A DNA stretch of 64,000 nt from Onthophagus taurus (taxonomy: Eukaryota; Arthropoda; Insecta; Coleoptera; Scarabaeidae): positions 6,517,501 through 6,581,500 of the forward strand of contig NC_091966.1 in assembly GCF_036711975.1 (NCBI RefSeq), given 5' to 3'. Within the stretch, counting starts at the first letter, position 1; every line of letters begins with the position of its first letter. The notes below the pieces were generated by a model. The model had not been told where the DNA came from. It saw nothing but the letters and a program-made list of their open reading frames with translations, and did not search any database. The translations under genes and the position numbers were made by a program. Below are positions 23,510 to 35,780 of the stretch, in pieces.

Positions 23510-24486
23510 GAGACACCCTGTATATAGAGAACAAAATAGGTCTAAGTATTGAACCTTGCAGTACTGCTGTGATTATGTTCATGAATTCTGAGGTATTCTG
23601 ATTTAACTTAACACATTGTGACCTAGCCTGCAAATAACTATTCATTAATCCTATTGATTTATCACCCAAACCTATATAATGCAAAACAGCCAGTAAAATT
23701 TCATGATTAACAGTGTCCAAAGATTGACTATAATCCAGTATAATTAACACCGTCAAATAACTATTGTCACAAGCACACAAAATATCGTCCGTAATACACG
23801 CTAAAGCACTGTCACAACCCGTTCTGTACCCAGATTGATATTTAGGAAAGATATCCGAATGCTATTATTTTTTCAAAAATTTTTGATAGTGTTGGTAATA
23901 ATTAATCGGTCTCAATTGCGACAGGTGATCAGGATGGGTTAGCGAATCTTAGCCTCAGTTATACATGGATTAACTATGTGCCGAATTTCGGGAATTATAA
24001 AAGGGCAGCAAAGGTTTAACAATTTTAAATGAATACCAACCACTCCACAAGAACCCAACCTCAGGCTGCAAATCACCACATGAATATTACTAACACTTAC
24101 ATCATGAACTTTAATATTACTCGCACTGTGGATTTAACACATGAATTGTATCCAACTATAATGTTATTACCAGGTTGAAAATGAGATTGCACAGATTAAA
24201 CAAAAAATGAATTGATTAAATTGACGTCATTGAAATGATCTAGTATTGATAAATTAGATTTGTGCTTGATCATATTATTGCTTTGGAGTAATTTCCATTT
24301 CTCAGCATTTGTTCTATTAGATAACTCCTGAGAAAAGTATGCTTGTTTTTCTGATCTAATTGCAGTGGTTGTGAAATTTCTCAAGGATCTGTAATAGTTA
24401 CCGCCACTCTCTCTCTGTAAAACAAATATAAACAATTTAGATAATTTTGTACAAGTTTGGCCAAGTATTGATAATTTTAGCCACAC
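23510..24486 (-). mobile_element. CR1/jockey-like LINE, linker and reverse transcriptase N-terminal part
   Basis: The minus strand reads YYRSLRNFTTTAIRSEKQAY (linker), then YQSGYRTGCDSALACITDDI, ILDYSQSLDTVNHEILLAVL (RT motif A region), HYIGLGDKSIGLMNSYLQAR and VLQGSILRPILFSIY (motif B, normally VPQGSILGPLLF). The continuation with the thumb is at 22372-22031. Just before the opposite-strand copy, at 23497-23526, lies a segment ending in GAGACACCCTGTATATAG that belongs to neither LINE. Confidence 0.75.
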
Positions 24487-24530
24487 TTTGATCAGTTTAG
24501 ACGGTTTTGAACAAATTTAGACAAATTTAA

Positions 24531-25080
24531 TCAATTTGAGGCTATTTTTGCACCTTTAAAGTCGTTTAAAGTTTTTTTACAGCCATTAATTAGAGCCGAC
24601 CCTGTTTTCACGGCCTGCAGCGGCTGGAGTGCTCTCTCAAGAAGGATTTTAGCACCCATGTCAAAAGCAAATACTTCCACCTGGAATATAGTACAGTACG
24701 TACCCACGCTGTAAGCTTGCTTAATCCGAAGTGCCGGCGGTTTTGATTCATCTGTACACATGTAAATATCTGTTTGAACCAGAGAATTTTCGTTTTTGTT
24801 CCAGGACTGCCGTTCAGGTAGTATAATCTGCTAGCGAGCATTAATCACTGGTAGTGATCTCGTCAAATCTGACGGCATTGATAGCACAATATCAGTGCTT
24901 ATAACGTCTTCCGCAGCCCATTGGTAGGACATGTCGGAGCAGTTTTGAGCATATTTCTTAAACCTGTAAATAGCAGTTCTAGCCACTTTCTCTATATGCA
25001 AATGCAAATTAGATAGGCCAAGCAGAAGATCCATTGCTAGAGTTGGCGTTGTGCTTTGGGGTTTAGCCGCACGTCTCTTA
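24531..25080 (-). mobile_element. LINE C-terminal fragment with RNase H domain
   Basis: In shifting frames the minus strand reads STTPTLAMDLLLGLSNLHLH and VARTAIYRFKKYAQN, which correspond to the region after the RT in RNase H-bearing insect LINEs (TTPTAALEV-L-LPPLHLHI---AR-TAYRL). It then reads CTDESKPP...YCTIFQVEVFAFDMGAK, the RNase H core (TDGSK ... TVFQAEVYAI). The Gly of TDGS is changed to Glu and there are frame breaks, so it is dead. Confidence 0.72.
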
Positions 25081-25200
25081 AGATCGCTAAACCTCTTAAG
25101 GTCTAGTATTAGTTCTAGTTTTAATTGTTATTTAGTGCTAGATTGTTGTATATTTTTATTGTACTAAAAGTAGAACTAGCTAATACAGAACACAACGGTG
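25060..25200. repeat. Copy of the palindromic CTAGTTCTAG-type repeat
   Basis: GTTTAGCCGCACGTCTCTTAAG, the run TAGTATTAGTTCTAGTTTTAA and AGAACTAGCTAAT in inverted order match the units of the array at 59925-60410 (GTTTAGCCGT/CTTAAGAGACG core, GTTAGTTCTAGTTTTA arm, then its complement). It abuts the RNase H fragment. Confidence 0.6.
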
Positions 25201-25235
25201 TGGATAGCTGTTCGAATTTGTGTACAACATTAAAA

Positions 25236-25275
25236 TTATTTTTCACATAACGGACTTTTGAGTATAACGGATACT
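25236..25275 (+). repeat. Second transposon-end-like ATAACGGA pair
   Basis: CACATAACGGACTTTTGAGTATAACGGATACTCG holds two ATAACGGA motifs in the same orientation as those at 21820-21885. Confidence 0.4.
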
Positions 25276-25279
25276 CGTA

Positions 25280-28259
25280 TTGTCTTTATTATAGTGTTTT
25301 ACAGGATTTAAAATAATTTGGTGTTTATTGTTTTTGATACTCCATAAAATTGTTTATACCCACATTATTATATAATAAAAGTTAGAGTGGCTCTATAACC
25401 AAAGTTAATTATCTTTTATGGTACCAATGATAATTTAGCGGTTCAAATTATTTAACATTACTACAAGTCGATGGACTTATACGCGTACATTTTACTGAAC
25501 GTCTCTTCCATAAATTTTCATCGCCGGCCAAGTTTCCGTATTCCACGATGATATAACGAGCTATAAAACATTAAACCACGTCTAATGACGCACAACCCAT
25601 AATACAACGACTTAACTTTTTTTCCCAAGTTACACGTCGCGGGATAGAAGAGTTTTAAACGATTAAGTCACCACATGGAGTCGCAATTTTCGAACCGACA
25701 ACGACGCCGTTTAAAATTAGAGGCGTACATGATAGTAAAGCGAAAATTACTACTCGCGACTCGCTAAATAAAGTCTTTGCTAAGGAAAAGTGACAACCGT
25801 AGCCGACAATGAATTTATAAATCCGTTCGCGATGCGGTAACAATTCGCAATGAATATTTTAAAAACGGCGTTCGTCAAAATAAACGTTTATTTGTGTCAA
25901 GTGCTATTTGCGTGATGAACTAGTTACGGTCGGGTAACGTTCGGTTCATAACGTAAACTCATTAGCGAGCTCTTGTAGTATTTGTAGTGGATGATCTGTT
26001 TCATCGTTTACGTCGTGCGAATAATCAGTGTCTAATGAGATTGCCCTAAAATGGTGTAACCAACCTCATTACTATGATTGATGAACAGATACATTTACTA
26101 AGCAGATTTTTTTTAATGCTCTAATTATTTTTTTTTATATTAATAATAATCGTTTAATTTTGCAATAGTATTACAATAACATTGGTACGTAGTTATTTTA
26201 AATGACGCGATGCGAATGGTAAATTTAAATAATTTTCTATCTGCAATCTATTGAAAGACTTGAAATTATCATCATCTTTCATGTCTTTTGCCTCAATTCC
26301 AGAGCGTCGAGTAATAGAATAATAAATTTTTATTCGTCCTCGATTTTCCGCTCAATCCGTGATTTATTGAATTACCATCATTGGAATTCTTTATAAACAA
26401 AGCACAAAGAAAATAGCACAATCGAAGAAAAAAATATTATACATCTCTAACGCATGTACCTACTTTCATTGACACATCATCGAATTGCAAATAAGTACTT
26501 GACAAATTTATTTTATCTCGGTCACTAATACGGCTACATATCATTTGCTCGATACCGATCGATTGGTTCCAATTTAGTCTAAATCGGAGAATCTTTCACA
26601 ATTTAAAAAAAAACTAAATTCCGATTAAAGTAAAACATAGTCGTGAACAGAAACAATGAGGTTACGAAGCGTAATATTGTATGTAATCTAATTATTAATT
26701 AGCGTACACAATGGACTTGGTGTACAGAAGACGGATCCTTTCTCCAAGAGATTATCACGACGTTAGTGTCGAGAAGAATTTGCCGCTAAATTGAACCAGA
26801 TGCAATCTGTAAGGAGTTTCCAGTAAGATGTAACAGAATTGCCAAATAGCGTTTTCGTTCTGAAATAAGTCGGCGTGAACGAAGAGGAACATTTCGAATG
26901 TGGTATACACTAATAAACTCGATCTTGCGCAAACCCAGCTTATATTTCAAGATTTTCTGCCGGGTTGAACGTAAGGATTTAATCAAATAAAGCTTATATT
27001 AATCATAATTTACCCAATCCTTGTCTTCGCGTTATATAAAACCTTAATAATCGTTATATTCCCCAGTAATTACTAATTATAATATCATAGTAACAATAAG
27101 AATTATGAGGCTAAATAAATCATGTCACTTAAAGATTACGTTCAATTCACTGTAATCGATATTGACTAATATTTTAAAGAATTCCGTATTGAAAGATGCG
27201 ACTGTTAAGAAATAGAATAACCAACCCGACACAAATAAATCACGAACTAGCGTTATGAATTACCGAATAAGAAAGGTACGAGGCAGTTACCGCGTCGTCA
27301 ACCGATTGAAAATGGAAACGCGTCTTTGACGTCGCAGTTGAGAAACCCAACCGCTTCTGCTTCGACGAGAAAAATTATGTTAATCCCATATTAGTGAAAA
27401 CGGAGGCACTAATGACCCCTGGCTGGCACGCGTGATTAGAAATTCGTTCGCCTGAACGTAATTAAATTTTAGCGTCGCGGTTCTACGAAGACCGCAGAAT
27501 GTACGTGAAGAAATTAAAGCGGTCGATATAATTTGCCGATGGGCGTCTTCTCGCCCATCGCGATTCTCATTACGCAATCTAATTGCTACCTATCGTACGA
27601 AATGATGGAGAAATTTAATAAATTAAAACGATTATAAGTTTATCAAGTGATGGTCTAAATGAAAAGGTGTTTTATGTCTATATTTATGAATTAGAAATGT
27701 AAAGTTGTTAGAGATCTTTATGGATACACCTAGAATAGATGAAAATGAAAATTACTTTATGATTTATAACATTATCAAATTAGTTATTTTAATTCTATAA
27801 GAGTTATTCTAGTCTTATGCCAGAAAGGTCATTCCATTTAGTCTAACAGGGTCTTGGCATTCAAGTCAATGACAAATATCACTACCTTGAATAAGATGCA
27901 GTACATGTTCATATTGATAAGCTTAACAAACTTTTTCTGCTTTCAAATGCTCAAGTTCTCACTTTGCCAAATTCGTATGGGCATTTTTCTACCAGGCATG
28001 AAACTGATATATCATTTCTGAATTATGGTATTCTTCAATTATAGATATCAGTTCATTAAAGGTAATGCATGTATTACACCATATGAAATTAGTAGTGTTG
28101 AGAACTGTTGAGAACTTGGCCAAAATTAAAAAAATCAATATAAAGAATCAAACATGTTTTTGACAGAGTCTAGAAATCTAACATACGATCCTGAATTCAC
28201 AGGAACAGTTCTTACTCACTCATACACTGACAAAAGAGTTATGATGTTTATTTTAAGTA
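25280..28259. other. Gene-free stretch with two CpG-richer blocks
   Basis: Around 25480-26050 and 27260-27600 CG is frequent (for example GCGTCGTCAACCGATTG near 27292), against an AT-rich background. No frame above 66 codons is convincing. These may be conserved non-coding blocks; I see no exon. Confidence 0.35.
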
Positions 28260-29602
28260 GGGTAGGAGCACCGTTTATGGCCACTGTACCATTTATGGCC
28301 ATTTCAGAGGAAGTCGTTGCGCATTAAGATCCTAATAGACAGTAGTTGAAAAGTAAATGCATTAAAGAACTTTTTCAGACCCTAATTCATCACAGACGGT
28401 GTTAGATGACGTTTCCGATATTGAAACAATTTGAAAATGGTTTCCATATTTTAGCTGATGTGATGTACTCGAAAATCTTAGCAAAAACGGTAAGAGCAAT
28501 GCACTTAATCTTTTATTATCTTTAACGTCGGTTCATATTTAAGCGAACTACGTTTTGTGAACTATATGATCACAAATACGTTAGTTTCAAAGTATTTAAT
28601 AATATTATAACTATAAATTGAGGTTAAACGTATTTTTGTTAACGTGGCCATAAGTAGAGCGAATTTTGCCAGTTGGCCATACTTGGCCATAAGTGAATTA
28701 GCCTAAACCCAGTTATAGCTATTCTGTTAAATTTGATGCTTTTATGGATTTTGAAAACTCCATGTTCCAAAAATAAGCTCACCAAAAAGTATGCTGAATA
28801 TGTCAACAAGGCAATGGGCACTATTACTGAGGAAAAAATACGGAACTGGTTTAAGGAAGTTGAAATTTTACTCACAGAAGAAGAAATTGTAGCAATAAGG
28901 GATTCAGAGCGCGTCTTTAATATGGATGAGACGTGGTTCTGTTTGGCTCCAAAAGGAGAACTCATAGGATTTGTACTTCAACATCAGAGCTGAAAGTGTT
29001 GATCCATCAACATCATCAACGTACTTGCCACGCCTAAACGGTCTCTTGCCTCAGTGTTCAATGATGTCATTCCTTGACCACACCATAAACCGACAGTACG
29101 AAAAAGGAAAAAAAGAATATATTCCAAGCATTGTTACGTCTGACAAATGGGTGGAATATTTTGAACTCAAAGAGAAAGAGAAGAAAATTCAAGAAGAGCT
29201 GAAAATGGAGAGAAAGAAGAAAAGGGAAATGCAGAAAAATAAAGTAGAGGAAGCGCAGAAGGCAAAGAAGACGAGGAAGACAAAGGAAAACTGTTGTAGA
29301 GGAAGAAGAGTAGAATGAAAGCGGAAGCAGCTTAGATAATATTGATGATATTGAGACAGAAAATCAAGAACAATTGATTATATAACTGGCCATAACTGGA
29401 AACTTTTTTGGCCATAACAGCGGTTTTGATGGCCATAAATGGGGAAATTGCTTTACTTTTGAAAATTATTTTTTGTGTTTTAAAATACTTGATACACCAA
29501 TAAAATGGAAGGTTTTCTCGCATGTATTCCAATTTTGAACTAAGGTACCGAATTTTAAAAGTGGAAGAGTACTAAATGTGGCCATAACTGGTTTCTTTAC
29601 CC
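28260..29602 (+). mobile_element. Pogo-like DNA transposon, degenerate, TA-flanked
   Basis: The left end GGGTAGGAGCACCGTTTATG and the right end read inward GGGTAAAGAAACCAGTTATG form an imperfect terminal inverted repeat continuing into GGCCAC on both sides. TA flanks both ends (28258-28259 and 29603-29604), the pogo/Tc1-mariner target duplication. The interior has transposase fragments on the plus strand. TGGCCATA motifs recur under both ends (near 28275, 28297, 28644, 28671, 28683, 29384, 29409, 29431, 29578). The element is 1,343 bp. Confidence 0.78.
28733..29318 (+). pseudogene. Pogo/jerky-type transposase fragments
   Basis: The first block (28733-28990) reads KYAEYVNKAMGTITEEKIRN and FNMDETWFCLAPKGE; the latter carries the first catalytic Asp of DDE_1 (usual motif F--DE-GF-L-PK). 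The second block, in another frame (28971-29318), is the Pro/Ser and Lys/Glu-rich C-terminal tail (DKWVEYFELKEKEKKIQEEL, coiled-coil-like). About 150-200 residues between them, with the second Asp and the third acidic residue, are missing, so it cannot transpose. Confidence 0.72.
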
Positions 29603-31034
29603 TACCTAAACCATTTATGATTTCAGCACCCCCACATCAATAGTTCTTTTTGCATCAGCTGCAGGCCATGACAGGAGATTATGATTTATTCCAAATTCTG
29701 AAATGACTAACTTGTGTACATGAGTAAGTTTAAGTTCATTTAGGAACTCAAGTTTATGACTGAGTGTTTCCAAATGTCGTTCCTATCCATAACATACTAG
29801 AAGAGATGTATTAGATCGATATTCTGGAATTTCGAATCATTTGTTGATGCAATTTCTAGATTGAAAATGGAATTTGTAGTAATTATAAAATATCGATTTA
29901 CATTTTGGATAATGAGAAACCAATTCAGCAGAACATTAGAATCTAAAAATCCTAAAGATAATTTAAAAGAACTAAAACCAGTTAAGGTTGGAGAGAAATA
30001 GTACTTTAAAAAAAGAAAAATGTTGGAATAATCTCTAAAATTGAAAATGATTGCAGAAAAGAAGAGCTGTGACTTTCGAATCATAGAATGTTCTCAAAGT
30101 ATCACCTGAGAAGGAAAAATTGGTTATGTCAAAATGGAATAAAAAAAAGAAGAAACACAATTTGATGAAAAGTCGCTGCAGAAAACAACTAATAAATCTA
30201 ATCGAGAACTAAAAAAACATAACTTTTTTATGAAGCACCTAAAAAACCTGAAGAGAAAGAGTGAGGGGAGCGTATAGGACGTTTTCCTGTTGAAGATCTA
30301 TCTTTATTATCAGCAAATTTTTAAATTAGTTCATGTTATCCTTAATATACAGGAATTGGAGGAGACACTTCATCTTTGTGAGATCCGCTTCTTCTGTTTG
30401 TCGTTCTACGTATTTGTTTCTTACAATTAATATGGAAAAGTTCTGTATCTATGTAAAAATCTTAGTTGGGCTTTTGCATCCATCAGAATTCCTCATCCGA
30501 CGTCTTCTTTATTATGTAGATTAATGGAGGAGCTGCATCAACATCACTTTTCTTTTGGACTAGAATCGTTATCACGATTTAAAACAAACCTCATTGGCAT
30601 GCTGTTTACCACCCTAATATTCTAAAAATACTTGCAGAAGTATCCGTGTTCCGTTAGAATTTGAAGGTGATAGTAGTTTATTTCACTCTGCTCATATCAG
30701 CTTTCTCACCAACTCCAGCTTTCTTATTATATCTTGCATTTCTGCCATAAGTACGCTTTCTGGCTATGCGCACATATACAATCAGAATTGTTCTAAAAAA
30801 CTTATAAACCAGTCCTATGCGCGGATCTTCTTCATTTTTCTTTCCTCGCTTCCATTTAATATTTCTTGGTAACACCACGGTCGCCAATACTACGGAGATC
30901 GTAGTATTGAGACGAAGCTTACAACATTAGTACCAAAAACACTCCTTGGAGTTTAAAATGATATTCTTTGTATTATTATAGCTAATTTATATTTACCTTA
31001 ACAAAAAATATAATGATACCATTTACTACAAACT
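29603..31034. other. Unassigned AT-rich stretch
   Basis: Short frames (for example minus strand 29797-30084 and 30678-30887) lack recognisable motifs. Confidence 0.35.
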
Positions 31035-31140
31035 ACAGGATGGGATCAAAAGAACGAATTTCAAATTACAGGTTGAGCAAAGCAAAAAAAGTTGTAAAAA
31101 ACGTATTTGGCATAATTTCCAAATTTCAAAAATGCATACT
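31035..31140 (+). mobile_element. PIF/Harbinger transposase scrap
   Basis: The plus strand reads SNYRLSKAKKVVKNVFGIIS followed by KFQK, matching the C-terminal 'FNYRLSRARR-VENAFGIL-S--R' motif of HARBI1-type nucleases. Only this motif is recognisable; stops follow at about 31143. Confidence 0.6.
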
Positions 31141-32780
31141 TATTTAATAAAAGACAAGACTTCAAAGCAAATATACAGTCAAATATATAAATGGAAGGGC
31201 GTTGAGTAGAAGGATTTTGGAGATATTCAGAAACCAGTGACAAGCATGGAAATCATCGAAATATTCCAAAGAAATCAACATTCGCAACAAATGATATAAT
31301 ATAGTAGAAAAGTGAAAAGCTTGTTTATTTATAGTCTTTCTTTTTGAACTTAAGGCATTTCTGGGCTTATGTATTAACCAGAAATAAAAGCTAGGTAAAG
31401 CAAACCAATTCCTTGCTAAGTACCAAACTTTTTTGTTTAAGACAGTGGAAACGATGCTTTGGGTCCCAAAACACTTTCCTTTTACCATATTCTTTTATTA
31501 AAAGTAAAAATATTTGCTCTAACGAAATCCATTACATTAGCTTCATTTAAATAAATGAAAAAATGTTGAAATTCTTCTGCGTGTTCTTGATTCTGAAATA
31601 ATGGCTTACTGACTGCTTGTACGTAGGAATGTTGCAAGCAATTTTTCATCTACCACACACGAAAGTAAAAATTACTTTGCTTGGGACAGACGTTATAATT
31701 GTTTGGAAGAACTTGCGGGCCTGTAGCGACGAGTTATTTAAGACCTTTCCCATGGTTGTAATAGGGCAAGGGGTTTATTTAGAAAGTTAATAATTTTTGT
31801 TCAGGTCATCGTAGGAACAAGGAATTAACGATTAATATCTGGTCGAGCTTTTTTATAATCAGCTTGTATGTTAAGTTTTATCATTTATTTGATGATTGAA
31901 GTTGCTTATAAATATAAAGAAATTTGTCTTTACGTTGAATAATGAAAAAGTTTTTGTGTTTTTATTATGGGAGATGCAACTAAATTGAAATAATAAATAA
32001 AATAATTAAAGTAATAGATTTTATCCCCAATACTATAATTGAATCAAATTAACTTAATTCATTCATATCCTGTGTCCTCAACAGCATTCGCATTAATAAA
32101 TCGTACCTTCTCCGACATTCTCTCTACTTACATAGTTCTTATTTCAAAAACTCCATTGTTTTGTTCTTTGGTTTCATATTACATTTTTAAATATAACTTT
32201 CAAAAAATAAAAAAAAGTGTATAATAAAGTTATGAAATATATTTATTGTAAAAACTATAATAAATCTCTTTACAATAGAAGACACCCAAGGATTTTTCTC
32301 AAGACGAAACCAACTTAACAAAAACACACGATATACATTTTATGCGATCCATAAACGAGCATACAATTAAACGAGTTTACAATCGGTTCAAATGAAGCAA
32401 TAAATCCCATCAATAGATTTTCTACTAAAATCGATTAACCGTGCTATGTTTTTGGATTGCGTTAACCCTAACACCATCGAGGCTCTTCTACCTACTCGAA
32501 TAAAAAAATTTACATGGATTTTAATTGCACCCAAGTATGTTTATGGTCAAGTTGTAAATCAACGGATTGTTAGATCAGGTCTTGCGTACGATAATGTACC
32601 AAGGAAGAGTATATGTCCCCTCTCATTGCGTCGTATGAACCATTGTAATGGGGGAAAGGGGGGTTGGAAGCGAAAACTTTTAGAGGAGCATCATCTGGAA
32701 GTGATGGTATGGTGGCAAGGTTTCGAAAGTAATAGAATTTGTTGTAGAGTAATACACCCACTATTGCTTCCAATGTGGGG
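31141..32780. other. Intergenic sequence upstream of the first cuticle gene
   Basis: No supported gene. A 113-codon plus-strand frame (32446-32787) overlaps the promoter of the next gene and looks fortuitous. Confidence 0.4.
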
Positions 32781-32787
32781 TATATAA
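32781..32787 (+). promoter_or_regulatory. TATA box of pro-resilin-like gene 1
   Basis: TATATAA lies 136 bases before the ATGAAG first coding exon, in GC-richer flanks (GTGGGG before it, GCATCC after it). A start site about 30 bases on would give a 5' UTR near 105 bases. Confidence 0.65.
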
Positions 32788-32916
32788 GCATCCTGCCACC
32801 ATAGATCCAGGTAGATCATCCTCACGCATCACACAGAAAGCGTGGTTCATCTGAAGAAGAAGCATTTTACCTAGTTGTTTCTCCTATCCATTTCGTAAAT
32901 ATATATTTATATTATA

Positions 32917-34740
32917 ATGAAGGTAGGATTTCATAAACTTAACTTTTTTATCACAAAATAAATTTTAATGGAAGGATTACTCTCACTCCGTTTGTGAAAT
33001 GTCTTAAAAAATATTGCGGTGAAAGTAGTTAAACAATTGTTGAAGATTCACGAATTATCTAACACAATGAATTAATTTTATTTCTTTTTTATAGGCCTTT
33101 CTTTGCGTGTTAGCGACTGTATCTCTGGTGTTGGCGGAACCTCCGGTACCAAGCAGTCAATATCTTCCGGGAAATCAAGGACCTTCAAATCAATATGGAG
33201 CACCTCCATCTAGCTCGTATGGTGCACCAGCTAGTGGATTTGGTGGAGGAATTGGGGGTGGTTTAGGTGGTGGAGTTGGAGGAACTAAACCTGGTATTCA
33301 ATACGGAGCACCTAAACCACAATATGGAGCACCAAGTGGAGGAGCTGGTGGATATTCCGGTGGCGGAGGATACGATGATCAATCTGTAAGTCATTTCATT
33401 AAATGTTATTTCACTCCTTTTATACATTTTCAAAATAACTTTAGATTGAATAATCAAGTGAGATTAAGTACATAGTTATGTGAGAACCGATGAAGCTTTC
33501 AGTATACTCGTTGAATTTATCGACAATTTAACTGCAAATATATGCAGCTAAAGTTGCGCATTAAATAAATCTCTGCTACGATTCGATAAGATTCGATAAG
33601 ATTTAGAGGAAAACCATATCTTATTCAGGATATATCCCCACATTCGATTACGCAATGTGAGGATTCAAAATATTCAATTACCGTGACATCCCGTCGATGA
33701 AAGTGAATGCATCACTTTTATCGACGTACTTTGTCAGATCGGAAAGTTGCCAACTTTGTGGTTCTTTCAAATCGGGTATTACGGTCGAGCAAACGGTCTC
33801 GTTTTCCTTTCGAGCATTCTCGGACCTCTATTTACGGCGAAATGGTGTATCAGTATTGAGAGGCGATGCCTCGTTATGCAATATTCGTCGAGAAAATCCC
33901 GCCGCGCTAAATACTTTAAACATCAAAGATTTATTACTTCAAGATACTTCGTTATTAATTAACGGTCTTAGTAGTTATAAAAAACAACTTATTTCAAAAG
34001 AGATCGGTTTACTTTAGAAATCATTTAAATTAAAAACTTAGATGATCTTCTAATAGCACTATTTTAAATACAATAAGTATTACTACATCGTTTTGAGATC
34101 AAAGTTAATCAAGGTTAAATAATAATATATCATTATATATTACAATAAGGAGTATTTCGTGATCAACCGCAAAAATCACTCCAAAATAGCTAAAATTGTT
34201 TCAAGTAATGAAAAAATAATAACGTTATATAATATAAATGTAATTTTCTTTGTGATGGTAAGAATAGGAATTTAATTACAACCTAGTTTCATTACAATAA
34301 AAGAAGTATTAATTTAGGCCAATACAATTATCATTCTTTGTAATACTTGTTTTTAATCCTTGTTTGGCAGTGAAATAAATTCGACCTTTAAATCATCTAT
34401 TTTGCAAATACACAAAGAAGGAATCATTAATTTGCTTAATTCTATTTTTATTTCAAAAATCTTTTAGGAACCAGCAAACTACCATTTCAAATACGATGTT
34501 CAAGATGCCGAATCAGGAAATGATTTCGGACACGAAGAAGAACGTCAAGGAGATGACGCCAAAGGAAAATACTACGTTCTTTTGCCAGATGGCAGACGTC
34601 AAGTTGTTGAATACACCGCCGATTTGAGTGGGTATCATCCTAAAGTATCTTACGAACAAGTTGGAGGTGGATATCCTGGTGGAGGATCCGGTGGATACCC
34701 ATCTGGACGTGGTGGTGGTAACGGCGGTTACCAATATTAG
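32917..34740 (+). CDS. Pro-resilin-like cuticular protein 1 (RR-2, 189 residues)
   Basis: Three coding exons: 32917-32922 (ATGAAG), 33095-33385 and 34468-34740, with GT-AG introns of 172 and 1,082 bases, all phase 0. Residues 1-16 are a signal peptide (MKAFLCVLATVSLVLA), followed by EPPVPSSQYLPG, as in insect pro-resilins. Residues about 30-99 are an elastic low-complexity region with YGAP repeats and a GGGIGGGLGGGVGG run. Exon 3 is the entire Rebers-Riddiford chitin-binding domain: EPANYHFKYDVQDAESGNDF, GHEEERQGDDAKGKYYVLLP, DGRRQVVEYTADLSGYHPKV, then a Gly/Tyr-rich tail. The protein would be secreted into cuticle, cross-linked through Tyr and bound to chitin. AATAAA at 35183-35188 suggests a 440-base 3' UTR. 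It is first of four on this strand. Confidence 0.92.
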
Positions 34741-35182
34741 ATACTTAGAATATTTTTAGGAATTAATTCGTCCGATCTCTTGCACTCGCGTTCCGATCAT
34801 TAAATCCCGTCTCACTTGCCCTATATATTGATTTAATTCCGGAGGTCGGAATATTTTCAGCTCACGTTGTTAAGAGGGCAACGCGTACATAGCTTTATTT
34901 AGTTTATAAGCGATGATCTTTATTTTCCTTTTTAAACCTTCTTTATGTTTTTTTTTCCTTTTCCTTTATACCGATTTGGACACGACTTTGGATTGCGATT
35001 AATATACTCGAAATCAATTAAGATATTTAAACGATAAGAAATAACATTGAAGAAAGACAAGAAGTAGTTGATTTCGTGTATTGAATTATTTATTTTTGCC
35101 ATATTTATGCGAAAGTAGCGCTTAAGAGAGATAAATATTTTTTTGAGAAATACATCTGTACCTCTACATGTATATTTTTATA

Positions 35183-35188
35183 AATAAA
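35183..35188 (+). promoter_or_regulatory. Poly(A) signal of pro-resilin-like gene 1
   Basis: AATAAA inside TATAAATAAATG, about 440 bases after the stop, before the second satellite begins. Confidence 0.45.
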
Positions 35189-35780
35189 TGATGCATTTGA
35201 AAGAAAAATTATCTTTTTTTTTTAGTTTAAAAACAATAATTTTTATAACCCTTTGAATTATCTCTTTACATTTAAGGAATTATCTCGTATTACATAAGGA
35301 TTATGAAGAACTGTCTTGTCAATTATGAATGAGTCATTAAACATGATTGGTTTCGTTTAAGCCGCTTTCACGAAGTGGTAATAAATATTGTTATGCGTCA
35401 CGCAAAATTCTTTAAGATCGTTAGCAATTGTCAAATGATTTAGAGGGATTTAAACGTGACTTTAAAGAGACAAATAATTTGATATATTTGATGCATATAT
35501 CCAAAAAATTTTATACAACAAAGAAGATTTGGTACATTAAGTGTACCTCTGACTACTCTCAATCTGCTTGGATTTAAAAATCAGATATAAATTGGGACTT
35601 TTATAAGTTTGTTACAAATTGTTATTTGTATTCAAATAATAAATCTATTCTTGGGAGGATAACTTCTAGGTAAGATGAAGATGGTATTATTAATCATTAG
35701 AGAATGACCATTTTATCCAAATATGCTGTGTCATCCCATACAAAACGTTTTAAATTGAGTAGATTAACTTTGTCGACTTT

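Noticed and set aside
22031-24486. Twin-priming explanation for the opposed LINE segments
   Set aside because: Both orientations contain the same ORF portions (linker and RT motif A), whereas twin priming joins different portions of one copy.
21820-25275. One large pogo/Tigger element bounded by the ATAACGGA repeats
   Set aside because: The two motif pairs are in the same orientation, not inverted, and no transposase lies between them.
33697-34017. 106-codon frame inside intron 2 of pro-resilin-like gene 1
   Set aside because: Two overlapping frames exist here, neither with a domain, splice link or compositional support.
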